Counted from the first letter of the stretch, positions 1 to 6,369 are shown. The stretch: DNA of 7,994 bases from an uncultured Selenomonadales bacterium (GCA_937910665.1 CALEPR010000041.1:1-7994); one strand, 5' to 3'. The notes: generated by a model not told the origin, from the letters alone. Numbers and translations are program-made.

Positions 1-1027
1 GTTCATGTTCTTCGACTGAAACCAAAACGCCAGCTGCTTTCAAATCTTCAACCAAAATTTTTCTGCATTCATACCTGTCTAAGCCTGAATATTTTCCAAG
101 TCCGTCCGCCATAGTTCCGTCATTGTTTATGACTTTAATTTGCTCCAAGTTGTGTCGAAGTCCCATTTCAAAATCGTTCGGGTCGTGGGCAGGAGTAACT
201 TTAACTGCGCCTGTTCCAAATTCCTTGTCAACATAATCGTCGGCGAAGAGAGGAATTTCACGATTCACGACAGGCAAAATTAAAGTTCGCCCGACAAATT
301 TTTTATATCTTTCGTCGTCAGGATGAACAGCAACGCCTGTATCGCCAAGCATTGTTTCAGGTCGCGTCGTCGCAATTTCAATGTAATCATCACTGTCTTT
401 GAATTTGTAGCGAAGATGCCAGAGATGACCTTGCTCGGTGACGTGTTCAACTTCAATATCGGAAAGTGCGGTGTTGCATTTCGGACACCAATTTGTAATT
501 CTCTTGCCGCGATAAATTAAACCTTCGTTGTAAAGTTCCACAAAAACTTTTCGGACTGCTTTGCTGCAGCCTTCGTCCATTGTGAAGCGTTCGCGCTCCC
601 AGTCGCAACTTGCGCCCAAAGTTCTGAGCTGATACATAATCCGACTGCCAAATTTTTCTTTCCACTGCCAAACTCTGTCCAAAAATTTTTCGCGACCAAG
701 TTCATAGCGATTAGTATTTTCTGTGCGTAAACTTTCTTCAACTTTCGCCTGCGTCGCAATTCCCGCATGATCCGTTCCCGGCATCCAAAGCGTGTTGTCA
801 CCTTTCATTCTGTGATAGCGAATTAAAATATCTTGCAAAGTTTCATCGAGCGCATGCCCCATGTGAAGTTGACCGGTAACATTCGGCGGAGGAATTACAA
901 TGCTGAAAGGAGGCGCAGAACTTTTTTCATCGGCGTGAAAATTTTTGTTTGCCTCCCACTGTGCGTAAATGTCTTTCTCAAAATTTTGCGGTTCATAAAC
1001 TTTTGAAATATTTTTTTCTGTACTCAA
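1..1027 (-). CDS. valS: Valyl-tRNA synthetase, N-terminal part (cut by window edge)
   Basis: Class I aminoacyl-tRNA synthetase that charges tRNA-Val with valine in the cytoplasm. The 342 codons present are about the first 40% of a protein usually near 880 residues; the rest lies beyond position 1. Visible landmarks are the PPPNVTG stretch followed by the HIGH-type ATP motif (here HMGH, residues 55-58), the NWCPKC segment typical of ValS, and the CP1 editing domain with ATTRPET (about 219-225) and TPAHDPNDFE (about 278-287), the site that hydrolyses mischarged Thr-tRNA. The start is TTG at 1027-1025, preceded by GGAGGAG on the minus strand at a proper distance; no ATG with a ribosome site fits better. 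A good sigma-A-like promoter lies just upstream. The leader appears to be only about 33 nt, too short for a T-box. Identity is secure from the motifs and their order. Confidence 0.97.
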   Translation of the reverse strand, partial: MSTEKNISKVYEPQNFEKDIYAQWEANKNFHADEKSSAPPFSIVIPPPNVTGQLHMGHALDETLQDILIRYHRMKGDNTLWMPGTDHAGIATQAKVEESLRTENTNRYELGREKFLDRVWQWKEKFGSRIMYQLRTLGASCDWERERFTMDEGCSKAVRKVFVELYNEGLIYRGKRITNWCPKCNTALSDIEVEHVTEQGHLWHLRYKFKDSDDYIEIATTRPETMLGDTGVAVHPDDERYKKFVGRTLILPVVNREIPLFADDYVDKEFGTGAVKVTPAHDPNDFEMGLRHNLEQIKVINNDGTMADGLGKYSGLDRYECRKILVEDLKAAGVLVSVEEHE

Positions 1028-1066
1028 AATTTCTCCTCCAGTTACAAAAAAATTTTAATGCATTTG

Positions 1067-1095
1067 ATTTTACGCTGAAAAAATTTTTGTGTCAA
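1067..1095 (-). promoter_or_regulatory. Predicted sigma-A promoter of valS
   Basis: Read on the minus strand, a perfect -35 box TTGACA (1095-1090) is followed after exactly 17 bp by the -10 box TAAAAT (1072-1067). The expected start point is near 1060, about 33 nt ahead of the valS TTG codon. Seen directly as sequence matches; activity is inferred. Confidence 0.7.
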
Positions 1096-1107
1096 TGAAT
1101 TGTGAAA

Positions 1108-1152
1108 TTGACAAGATAAAAATGATTGACAAAGTTTTTTCACTGCTATAAA
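1108..1152 (+). promoter_or_regulatory. Predicted promoter of the acyl-CoA ligase, with duplicated TTGACA
   Basis: On the plus strand two copies of ATTGACAA start 18 bp apart, with TTGACA boxes at 1108-1113 and 1126-1131. The second is followed 15 bp later by TATAAA (1147-1152), which also carries an extended -10 TG (TGC just before TATAAA). The spacing is slightly short, but the extended -10 could compensate. The upstream copy has no -10 at a proper distance, so it may be a regulator half-site or chance. The ligase start codon lies about 60 nt downstream. Confidence 0.5.
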
Positions 1153-1217
1153 CTTCAAAATACTAAAGAATATTTTGAGTTGAAGATTATTTTTTTTGAC
1201 TGAAGGGGAAAACGAAT

Positions 1218-2693
1218 TTGTTAGTTCATGACTTGATAAATTGCGGACGCACTGAAGATTTAGCGATAGTCGACAAGACAAGAAAATTTACTTACGCCGA
1301 CTTCGCGCAGTCTGTAAAAAAATTTCGCAATCGACTTTATAAACTTGGCGTGCGCGAGGGCGACCGAGTTGCAATTTTTTCCAGAAACAGCGCGGAATTT
1401 GTTTTTGCTTACTTTGCGACTGCCTCGCTTGGCGCGATAAATGTTCCGATTAACTTCCAGCTCAGTAATCCCGAAACAGCTTTTATTTTGAAAAATTCCG
1501 AAGCAAAACTTTTGCTGACTTATCAAAATTTGGATCTGGAAGAATATTTTGCCGAAGGAAATTTTGCTGTTCCTCAATATGATATTTCAACTTTCGGCGA
1601 CGAAGATTTTGAAATTGATGCTCCTGAACTTTCTGCAGATTTTGATGAAAATTCTCCGTGCGTGATAATTTATACTTCCGGTACGACAGGAAATCCGAAA
1701 GGCGCAGTTTTGTCACACAAAAATTTAATTCACAACACAAAACAGTGCAGTGTTTTCAAATGTCACCGTGAGTGCAAAGTTCTCTGCGTTTTGCCGATGT
1801 ATCATTGTTTTGAATGGACCTGTGCAGTTCTTCACAGTTTCTATTGCGGCGCGGAAATTTATATTATTTCGCAATTCAAGCCGAAAGATATGATTGACAT
1901 TGTTCGCGAAAATGAAATTACAGACATTATCGCCGTGCCTTCGATTTTGAGTTTGGTTACCGCGCTTGCCAAGCCGGAGGATTTTAAATCTGTTCGCTTT
2001 GCCATGAGCGGCGGAACAACTCTGCCTGAAAAAATTATTACAAACTTCAAGGAAAAATTTAATTTGCCGATCGCGGAGGGTTACGGACTTTCAGAAACTT
2101 CTCCTGCAGTTTTCCTGACGACGCACGGCAAGGAGCGAATAAATTCTGTCGGAAATGTTTTACCGGACGAAGAAGTCAGATTAGTTGACGCGGAGGGAAA
2201 TGATGTTCCTGTCGGCGAACCTGGAGAAGTTTTAGTTCGCGGCGGAAATGTCATGCTCGGTTACTGGAAAAATCCTGAGGCAACAAAAGCGGCGTTTGAC
2301 GAGGACGGCTGGTTTCATACAGGCGACATCGCGAAATGCGACGAGGACGGCTATTATTACATCGTGGACAGAATTAAAGAAATGATAATCAGCATGGGTG
2401 AAAATATTTATCCGCGCGAAGTCGAAGAAGTTATTTACAAGTTCGAGGGAATTCAAGATGCGGCTGTCGTCGGCGTGGAGGACAAACTTCGCGGACAAGC
2501 CGGAGCTTGTTTCTATGTCATGAAGGAAGGCGCGAAAATGAATATGCACAACTTCAAAACTTTCCTGAAAAAAAATCTTGCGCTTTATAAAATTCCTCGC
2601 GAGTTCCATGAACTTTCCGAAATGCCGCGCACCTCAACAGGAAAAATTTCCAAGCGCACGATTCTGGAAAATTTCATGCAAGGCAAGGAATAG
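1218..2693 (+). CDS. Acyl-CoA synthetase/ligase, AMP-forming (probable fatty-acid--CoA ligase)
   Basis: A 491-residue member of the class I adenylate-forming superfamily, which activates a carboxylic acid with ATP to an acyl-AMP and transfers it to coenzyme A. The superfamily core motifs are present in order: the P-loop YTSGTTGNPKG (residues 152-162), the acyl-adenylate motif EGYGLSETSP (287-296), the TGD ribose-binding aspartate (D370), the hinge and GENIYPREVEE region shortly after it, and the C-terminal catalytic lysine in STGKIS (K476). It is soluble, with no signal peptide. The length suits the compact fatty-acyl or aryl CoA ligases rather than the roughly 560-residue FadD type. The start is TTG behind AAGGGG (1203-1208). 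No fatty-acid, menaquinone or aromatic pathway genes lie next to it, so the substrate cannot be set; a medium- or long-chain fatty acid is the default guess. It ends at a hairpin terminator and is probably a single-gene unit. Confidence 0.9.
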   Translation: MLVHDLINCGRTEDLAIVDKTRKFTYADFAQSVKKFRNRLYKLGVREGDRVAIFSRNSAEFVFAYFATASLGAINVPINFQLSNPETAFILKNSEAKLLLTYQNLDLEEYFAEGNFAVPQYDISTFGDEDFEIDAPELSADFDENSPCVIIYTSGTTGNPKGAVLSHKNLIHNTKQCSVFKCHRECKVLCVLPMYHCFEWTCAVLHSFYCGAEIYIISQFKPKDMIDIVRENEITDIIAVPSILSLVTALAKPEDFKSVRFAMSGGTTLPEKIITNFKEKFNLPIAEGYGLSETSPAVFLTTHGKERINSVGNVLPDEEVRLVDAEGNDVPVGEPGEVLVRGGNVMLGYWKNPEATKAAFDEDGWFHTGDIAKCDEDGYYYIVDRIKEMIISMGENIYPREVEEVIYKFEGIQDAAVVGVEDKLRGQAGACFYVMKEGAKMNMHNFKTFLKKNLALYKIPREFHELSEMPRTSTGKISKRTILENFMQGKE

Positions 2694-2755
2694 TGGACAG
2701 GGAATAGGGATAACAAAAAAAACTTTTCCCTGTACCCTGTCCGCTAAAATTTTTT
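2693..2755 (+). terminator. Hairpin terminator directly after the ligase
   Basis: A purine-rich arm at 2695-2710 (GGACAGGGAATAGGGA) pairs with 2727-2742 (TCCCTGTACCCTGTCC), matching at 14 of 16 positions around an AT-rich loop. The stem can extend by one wobble and one G-C pair into the last base of the stop codon. After four further bases (TAAA region) comes a run of six T (2750-2755), as in a Rho-independent terminator. The arm sequence is unusually repetitive (AGGGA twice); see the findings for its resemblance to the element after motA. Confidence 0.6.
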
Positions 2756-2806
2756 CAAGCGGCAGGGATTTTTTTTTCAACATTGAATAGGTAATAAATA
2801 GAATTT

Positions 2807-2829
2807 CCACTCCTTCGGCGAAGCGGTGG
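2807..2829. repeat. Short GC-rich near-palindrome upstream of motA
   Basis: CCAC..CTTC-GGC-GAAG..GTGG forms a 23-base stem-loop interrupted by one two-base internal mismatch, in an otherwise AT-rich spacer. Its right arm abuts the GGAGGAAGG Shine-Dalgarno sequence that would serve the upstream motA start candidate. No T-run follows directly, so it is not an obvious terminator. It looks like a decayed copy of a dispersed intergenic palindrome, or a translation-modulating leader hairpin; the sequence does not decide between these. Confidence 0.45.
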
Positions 2830-2878
2830 AGGAAGGATCGAAATTTTTTTGACCTCAAAGGCAGAGGAGGCTGGTATT

Positions 2879-3655
2879 TTGGAAAAATCTACTGTTATAG
2901 GGCTTGTCGCAGGTCTGATTTCAGTTTTTGTCGGAATGATTCTGAAAGGTGCGCCGCTCAGCGCGATGAATAACCCTGCGGCGTTCTTGATTATCATCGG
3001 CGGAACTTTTTCTTGTTTGCTGAATGCATTTCCTATGGAAACGGTTACTAAGTTGCCGACGCTTTTCAAACTTTTGTTTAGAGCAGAGGACAACGGCGGC
3101 AAGGGCGAGTTGGTAAAAACTTTTATTGAACTTTCGCAAGTCGCTCGCCGCGAAGGTATTCTTGCTCTTGAAGGCAGAGTACAGGACATTGACGATCCAT
3201 TTTTCCGCAACGGTTTGAGTATGGTTATTGACGGTATGGATCCTGACTTCGTAAGCGACGTTTTGGATGCTGAACTTGCCGTCATGGGAGAGCGTCACGC
3301 CGAAGCTCGTTCGATTTTGACACAGGCAGGAACTTATGCACCGACTCTGGGCGTTCTGGGCGCGGTTGTCGGTCTTATCGCGGCTCTTGCTGACTTGTCC
3401 GACGTTAATAAACTCGGTCACGCTATCTCGGCGGCGTTCATCGCAACAATTCTCGGTATTTTTACAGGTTACGTTATCTGGTTGCCGTTCGCGAACAAAT
3501 TGAAAATTAAATCTGCTAACGAAATTAGTCACAAGCGAATGATTATCGAAGGAATTTTGTCACTGCAAGCCGGTGACTCGCCGACTGCTATCGAGGCAAA
3601 ACTCATGGTCTTTATTCCGCAGACAGAGCGCGAAGCACTCAAAGGCAGCGAATAA
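2879..3655 (+). CDS. motA: Flagellar motor stator protein MotA
   Basis: Inner-membrane stator subunit that, with MotB, forms the ion channel turning proton (or sodium) flow into torque. With a TTG start at 2879 the protein has 258 residues. Two N-terminal membrane segments (about 5-22 and 34-51) precede the large cytoplasmic loop, whose torque-generating charged residues fall at R90 and E98, the same numbers as in E. coli MotA. Segments 3 and 4 follow (about 153-172 and 182-202), containing the conserved prolines P155 and P203 that match E. coli P173 and P222. This start has AGAGGAGG (2863-2870) eight bases ahead and gives the classic opening MEKSTVIGL. A TTG at 2849 with GGAGGAAGG upstream would add ten residues and cannot be excluded. 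motB follows 75 bp later in the same direction, so the two are almost certainly co-transcribed. No convincing promoter is visible ahead of motA. Confidence 0.95.
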   Translation: MEKSTVIGLVAGLISVFVGMILKGAPLSAMNNPAAFLIIIGGTFSCLLNAFPMETVTKLPTLFKLLFRAEDNGGKGELVKTFIELSQVARREGILALEGRVQDIDDPFFRNGLSMVIDGMDPDFVSDVLDAELAVMGERHAEARSILTQAGTYAPTLGVLGAVVGLIAALADLSDVNKLGHAISAAFIATILGIFTGYVIWLPFANKLKIKSANEISHKRMIIEGILSLQAGDSPTAIEAKLMVFIPQTEREALKGSE

Positions 3656-3705
3656 TTAGGAAGGAGGAGTTAGGAATTTTTTCTAACCCCGTCCCTAGTT
3701 CCTAA
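3656..3705. repeat. Palindromic element between motA and motB
   Basis: Starting on the base after the motA stop codon, TTAGGAA (3656-3662) pairs with TTCCTAA (3699-3705), and inside it TTAG (3670-3673) pairs with CTAA (3683-3686). The left arm between them is purine-rich and the right arm pyrimidine-rich, giving an imperfect stem of about 50 bases around an AT-rich loop. On the plus strand it is followed by A7 rather than a T-run, so it should not terminate motA-motB transcripts. It may be an mRNA stability or processing hairpin, or a copy of a dispersed repeat. Confidence 0.5.
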
Positions 3706-3730
3706 AAAAACGACTGAAAGGAGACTTTTT

Positions 3731-4525
3731 ATGGCAAAGAAAAAACGTGCCGCGAAACATGAAGAAGAAGCCAGTGAGGCTTGGTTATTGCCGTATTCAG
3801 ACTTAATGACTTTGCTGTTGGCGTTGTTTATCGCGTTGTTTGCAATTTCGCAGACAGACCAAACTAAATTGGCGCAGTTGGCTCAGGCTTTCTCTGCCGC
3901 ATTTAACATGGGTGGTCCTTCATTCTTTGACAAAGCCGGTCCCAGCATGAGTATGCAAAGACAAATTATGTCGGACGAAGATGCCGGAAATAATGCTTAC
4001 ATTCAAGAAAATCAAAATCTTAGCGACTTAAAAGAACAGCTTGACGAATATATTCAGCAAAATTCTCTGGAAGGTGACCTGTCAACTCAGCTTGAGGAAG
4101 AAGGTTTAATGATTCGCATTAAGGAGCGTGCGCTGTTTCCTTCAGGTTCGGCGGAGCTTGTTCCCGAGTCGCAGAGAATTGGACCGATAGTCGCGGGGCT
4201 TTTGGCATCAGTTCCCGAAAGAGTTTTGATTTCCGGACACACCGACACAGATCCGATTAACAATTATCAATTTCCGTCGAACTGGGAATTGAGTTCGGTT
4301 CGCGCGATGACTTTCATGAAATATTTGTTGTCGATAAATTCAAGTTTAAATCCTGCAAGATTTTCCGCAATAGGTTACGGCGAATACAGACCGATTGCGA
4401 TGAATGACACGCCGGAGAATAAACAGAAAAATCGTCGCGTAGAAATTTTGATTGCGCGGACTTTGAAATTCACTCCGGGCGAAGGCGTACAAGTTCAAAG
4501 CGATGCCGACATTGTGGCGAAATAA
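3731..4525 (+). CDS. motB: Flagellar motor stator protein MotB
   Basis: Stator subunit that anchors the MotA/MotB complex to peptidoglycan and carries the ion-binding aspartate. The 264 residues show a short basic cytoplasmic tail, one membrane segment (about 18-40; WLLPYSDLMTLLLALFIAL) with the essential D24, a periplasmic plug helix (about 43-58), a linker rich in Gln and acidic residues, and an OmpA-like peptidoglycan-binding domain (about 125-245). That domain has the expected GHTD (169-172), NWELSSVRA (184-192) and the NKQKNRRVEI helix (230-239). The ATG at 3731 is preceded by AAAGGAGA (3717-3724). It follows motA in one operon and ends shortly before a strong terminator. The WLLPYSD segment resembles proton-type Bacillus MotB more than sodium-type MotS, but the coupling ion is inferred, not shown. 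Confidence 0.96.
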   Translation: MAKKKRAAKHEEEASEAWLLPYSDLMTLLLALFIALFAISQTDQTKLAQLAQAFSAAFNMGGPSFFDKAGPSMSMQRQIMSDEDAGNNAYIQENQNLSDLKEQLDEYIQQNSLEGDLSTQLEEEGLMIRIKERALFPSGSAELVPESQRIGPIVAGLLASVPERVLISGHTDTDPINNYQFPSNWELSSVRAMTFMKYLLSINSSLNPARFSAIGYGEYRPIAMNDTPENKQKNRRVEILIARTLKFTPGEGVQVQSDADIVAK

Positions 4526-4555
4526 AAAAATTTTTTTTACATTATGATTCTGCCT

Positions 4556-4625
4556 AAAAAAATTTAGAAGGTGTATTCACGGACATTTTATTTGCCTGTG
4601 GGGATACACCTTCTAATTATTTTTT
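4556..4625. terminator. Long bidirectional terminator between motB and the PHP gene
   Basis: A perfect 13-bp stem, TTAGAAGGTGTAT (4564-4576) with ATACACCTTCTAA (4604-4616), encloses a second stem, CACGGACA (4578-4585) with TGCCTGTG (4593-4600), containing one wobble and one mismatch, around the loop TTTTATT. T6 follows on the plus strand (4620-4625) and A7 precedes it (4556-4562), which is a T-run on the minus strand. It therefore can end both the convergent motA-motB and HD-PHP transcripts. Confidence 0.88.
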
Positions 4626-4650
4626 GGACAAAATTGCAAAAAATTTTTTC

Positions 4651-5499
4651 CTATCCCAGTTCTACAAATTCGCGTTTGCGTTTTGAGAAACGAACTGCAT
4701 TTTTGTAACCGAAACTTTTTACATACTCAATCGCCTCGTCACAAAATTTTCCGCAATCCTCAGGTTGATGAGCGTCAGAATTTATTGTTATCGGTAAATC
4801 ATAAGCCGCCGCAATTTTCATGAAGTCCGCGCAGGGTGAAATTTCTTGAACAGGATAACGATATTTTGTCCCCGTGTTCACGTCGATGACAAGATTAAAT
4901 TTTTTTATCGCTGCCGCCGCTCTCTCAAAAAATTCTGTCGTGTCGAAGTCAGGAAAATTTTTGAACAGCCGAATATTAAAAGGATGACCAATGATGTCAT
5001 AATTTCCCGACGCAGAAATTCTTTCAACCTCAGAAGTATATTCTTCATAAATTTTTTTCAAGCTGTGATTTCTCCATTCAGATTTTATCTTCGACGCATC
5101 AAATCCCCAGCCCCACAAAAAATGTATTGAGCCAATTCTGTAATCGAAATTCCAAGCGTCGAGAATTTTTTTTACAGCAACTTGATCTTGAAAATTACAA
5201 ACTTCAATTCCAATTTTGACTGCGTGATTTTTTTTCAGCTCCGCAATAAAGTCGAAATAATCTTTCAGAGTATGTTTGAATTTATTTGTTTTCAGCCAAA
5301 CTTTTTGGAAATTTCCAACTTCGCTGTCGTCAAGAATCAAATCGTCATAATAAAATTTTTCAAACTCCGGAAATGTATGCGAATGTTCCGAAATTCCAAT
5401 TTCAGAAAGTCCGCGTTTCTTTGCCGCATCAAAAAATCCTTGTACCCAGTCAAAATTGTAGTCGCCATACTCAAAGTGCATGTGATAGTCGAACTTCAT
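4651..5499 (-). CDS. PHP-domain phosphoesterase, histidinol-phosphatase (HisK-type) family
   Basis: A 282-residue PHP-domain metal-dependent phosphoesterase. The metal-ligand set is complete: HMH (H6, H8), EH (E38, H39), E99 in GIEVCN, H126 in GSIHFL, H172 in IIGHP and the final DAH (D242, H244). This order and length match the family that includes Bacillus-type histidinol-phosphate phosphatase, which removes phosphate from L-histidinol phosphate in histidine synthesis. No other his genes are near, so the real substrate may differ; the family name should be taken as structural. The ATG at 5499 has AAGGTGG on the minus strand (5512-5506) at the right distance. It lies 23 bp after the HD gene and is probably translated from the same transcript, which ends at the bidirectional terminator at 4556-4625. 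Confidence 0.85.
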   Translation of the reverse strand: MKFDYHMHFEYGDYNFDWVQGFFDAAKKRGLSEIGISEHSHTFPEFEKFYYDDLILDDSEVGNFQKVWLKTNKFKHTLKDYFDFIAELKKNHAVKIGIEVCNFQDQVAVKKILDAWNFDYRIGSIHFLWGWGFDASKIKSEWRNHSLKKIYEEYTSEVERISASGNYDIIGHPFNIRLFKNFPDFDTTEFFERAAAAIKKFNLVIDVNTGTKYRYPVQEISPCADFMKIAAAYDLPITINSDAHQPEDCGKFCDEAIEYVKSFGYKNAVRFSKRKREFVELG

Positions 5500-5522
5500 T
5501 GTAAACCACCTTCAAAAAATTT

Positions 5523-6080
5523 TTATTGCAATTCGTCCGCGTGAGCCGTCATTCCTTTAATGCAAAGTTCCATTAAAATTCCCAAATCCATCCCCAAATC
5601 TTCCGCGCCTTTCGTTATGACTTCGCGGTTGCATTTCGCAGCAAATCTTTTGTCTTTAAATTTTTTCTTCAAACTTTTTACACTCATGCCTTCAAATTTT
5701 TCAGGGCGCATTAAAGAATAAGCGTGAACAATTCCTGTAAGTTCATCGACCGCGAACAAAGATTTTTGGCAATCCGTTTCAGGTTTAATTTCCGCGCCTG
5801 TCAAACCGTAGCCGTGAGAAATAATTGTGTCGATGTCTGCGGCAGAAATTCCTTCAGGTTCAAGAAGTTCACGGACGTGCTGACAATGTTCGCCCGGAAA
5901 TTTTTCAAAATCTACGTCGTGAAGATAACCTATCGCCGCCCAATGCTCCTTGTCTGCTCCGAAATGTTCCGCCATCGATTCCATCGCCGCACTGACTGCC
6001 GCCGCATGAGTAAATAAATGTTGCTCTGTCGTGTGCTTTGCTAAAATTTCTTTCGCCTTCGCCAAAGTTAATTTTTCCAA
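5523..6080 (-). CDS. HD-superfamily hydrolase
   Basis: A 185-residue soluble protein with an HD metal-phosphohydrolase fold. The ligand pattern is seen as H25, the H54-D55 doublet in YLHDVDFEKFP, H89 in ISHGYG and D112 in FAVDELTG. The spacing, the FAVDELTG and VKSLKKKFKDK segments and the C-terminal NREVITKGAEDLG stretch resemble the predicted HD hydrolases grouped as COG2316, a widespread family without a settled substrate; this is from memory of the family, not a search. The start is TTG at 6080-6078 behind GGGAGAG (6094-6088). It is the first gene of a likely two-gene unit with the PHP phosphoesterase, suggesting related phosphate-ester or nucleotide clean-up roles, which is inference only. 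Confidence 0.85.
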   Translation of the reverse strand: MEKLTLAKAKEILAKHTTEQHLFTHAAAVSAAMESMAEHFGADKEHWAAIGYLHDVDFEKFPGEHCQHVRELLEPEGISAADIDTIISHGYGLTGAEIKPETDCQKSLFAVDELTGIVHAYSLMRPEKFEGMSVKSLKKKFKDKRFAAKCNREVITKGAEDLGMDLGILMELCIKGMTAHADELQ

Positions 6081-6087
6081 TCCAATT

Positions 6088-6094
6088 CTCTCCC
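6088..6094 (-). promoter_or_regulatory. Ribosome binding site deciding the TTG start of the HD gene
   Basis: GGGAGAG on the minus strand lies seven bases ahead of the TTG at 6080-6078. A nearby second TTG a few bases upstream is out of frame, so this site supports the annotated start. Confidence 0.6.
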
Positions 6095-6151
6095 AAAAAT
6101 CTACAACAAAAATTTTTCTGAAACTTTCAACGCCGCAAAAATTTTTCCTGC

Positions 6152-6181
6152 AAAAAAAATTAGCTCCTCCGTTGGAAGAGC
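6152..6181 (-). terminator. Rho-independent terminator upstream of the HD gene
   Basis: On the minus strand GCTCTTCC (6181-6174) and GGAGGAGC (6170-6163) pair at seven of eight positions around the loop AAC, followed by TAA and eight T (6159-6152). It could end flagellin read-through, end a short independent RNA, or act as an attenuator in the HD-PHP leader. On the plus strand no T-run follows, so the direction is clear. Confidence 0.72.
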
Positions 6182-6227
6182 GACTTGGTAGTAAAAAACT
6201 TTTTCTATCAAAGCGACTTGCGCCGCA

Positions 6228-6255
6228 ATAATAGCTCGGAATAAATCAGGTTCAA
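6228..6255 (-). promoter_or_regulatory. Candidate promoter ahead of the terminator and HD-PHP genes
   Basis: On the minus strand TTGAAC (6255-6250), a 16-bp spacer, then TATTAT (6233-6228). A start near 6220 would give an RNA that meets the terminator at 6152 after about 70 bases, or reads through into the HD gene. No better promoter is visible between the terminator and the HD start. Confidence 0.4.
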
Positions 6256-6324
6256 GGTTGGTCGGGTGAAATTTTTAATTCCTGCCGCGACTCCTAACCG
6301 CTAAATAAATTAACTATAATTGCA

Positions 6325-6369
6325 AAGGCAAGGAGTCACCGACTGAATAGTCGACAACTCCCTTGCCTT
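6325..6369 (-). terminator. Large two-step hairpin in the flagellin 3' region
   Basis: AAGGCAAGG.AGT (6325-6336) pairs with ACT.CCCTTGCCTT (6357-6369) with one bulged base, and within it CGACT (6340-6344) pairs with AGTCG (6349-6353) around the loop GAAT. It lies about 95 bases past the flagellin stop. On the minus strand the bases after it (TGCAATTATAG) are only moderately T-rich, so it may be a weak terminator or a 3'-end protecting hairpin rather than a standard terminator. The plus strand has no gene that would need it. Confidence 0.5.

Noticed and set aside
2745..2775. Sigma-28 (flagellar) promoter ahead of motA, TAAA-N15-GCCGATA type
   Set aside because: TAAA is present near 2745, but the sequence 15 bp later (AGGGATTT) does not match the -10 consensus.
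2755..3285. Long antisense frames over motA and its leader (also 2921-3532, minus strand)
   Set aside because: They are shadows of motA: no ribosome site, no recognisable motif and a composition set by the other strand.
6031..6231. Plus-strand 66-codon frame in the spacer upstream of the HD gene
   Set aside because: It overlaps the HD gene start on the other strand, has no ribosome site, and its repeated Lys-Leu-Ala-Pro text comes from the DNA direct repeat and hairpin.
6315..6369. TATAAT (6315-6320) followed by the 6325-6369 hairpin, as a plus-strand small RNA
   Set aside because: There is no -35 box at 16-18 bp and the T-run after the hairpin is poor; the hairpin is better placed as part of the flagellin 3' region.
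6325..6369. Cyclic-di-GMP or other riboswitch near the flagellin gene
   Set aside because: The hairpin lies downstream of flagellin, and the conserved unpaired motifs of a GEMM-type aptamer were not found.
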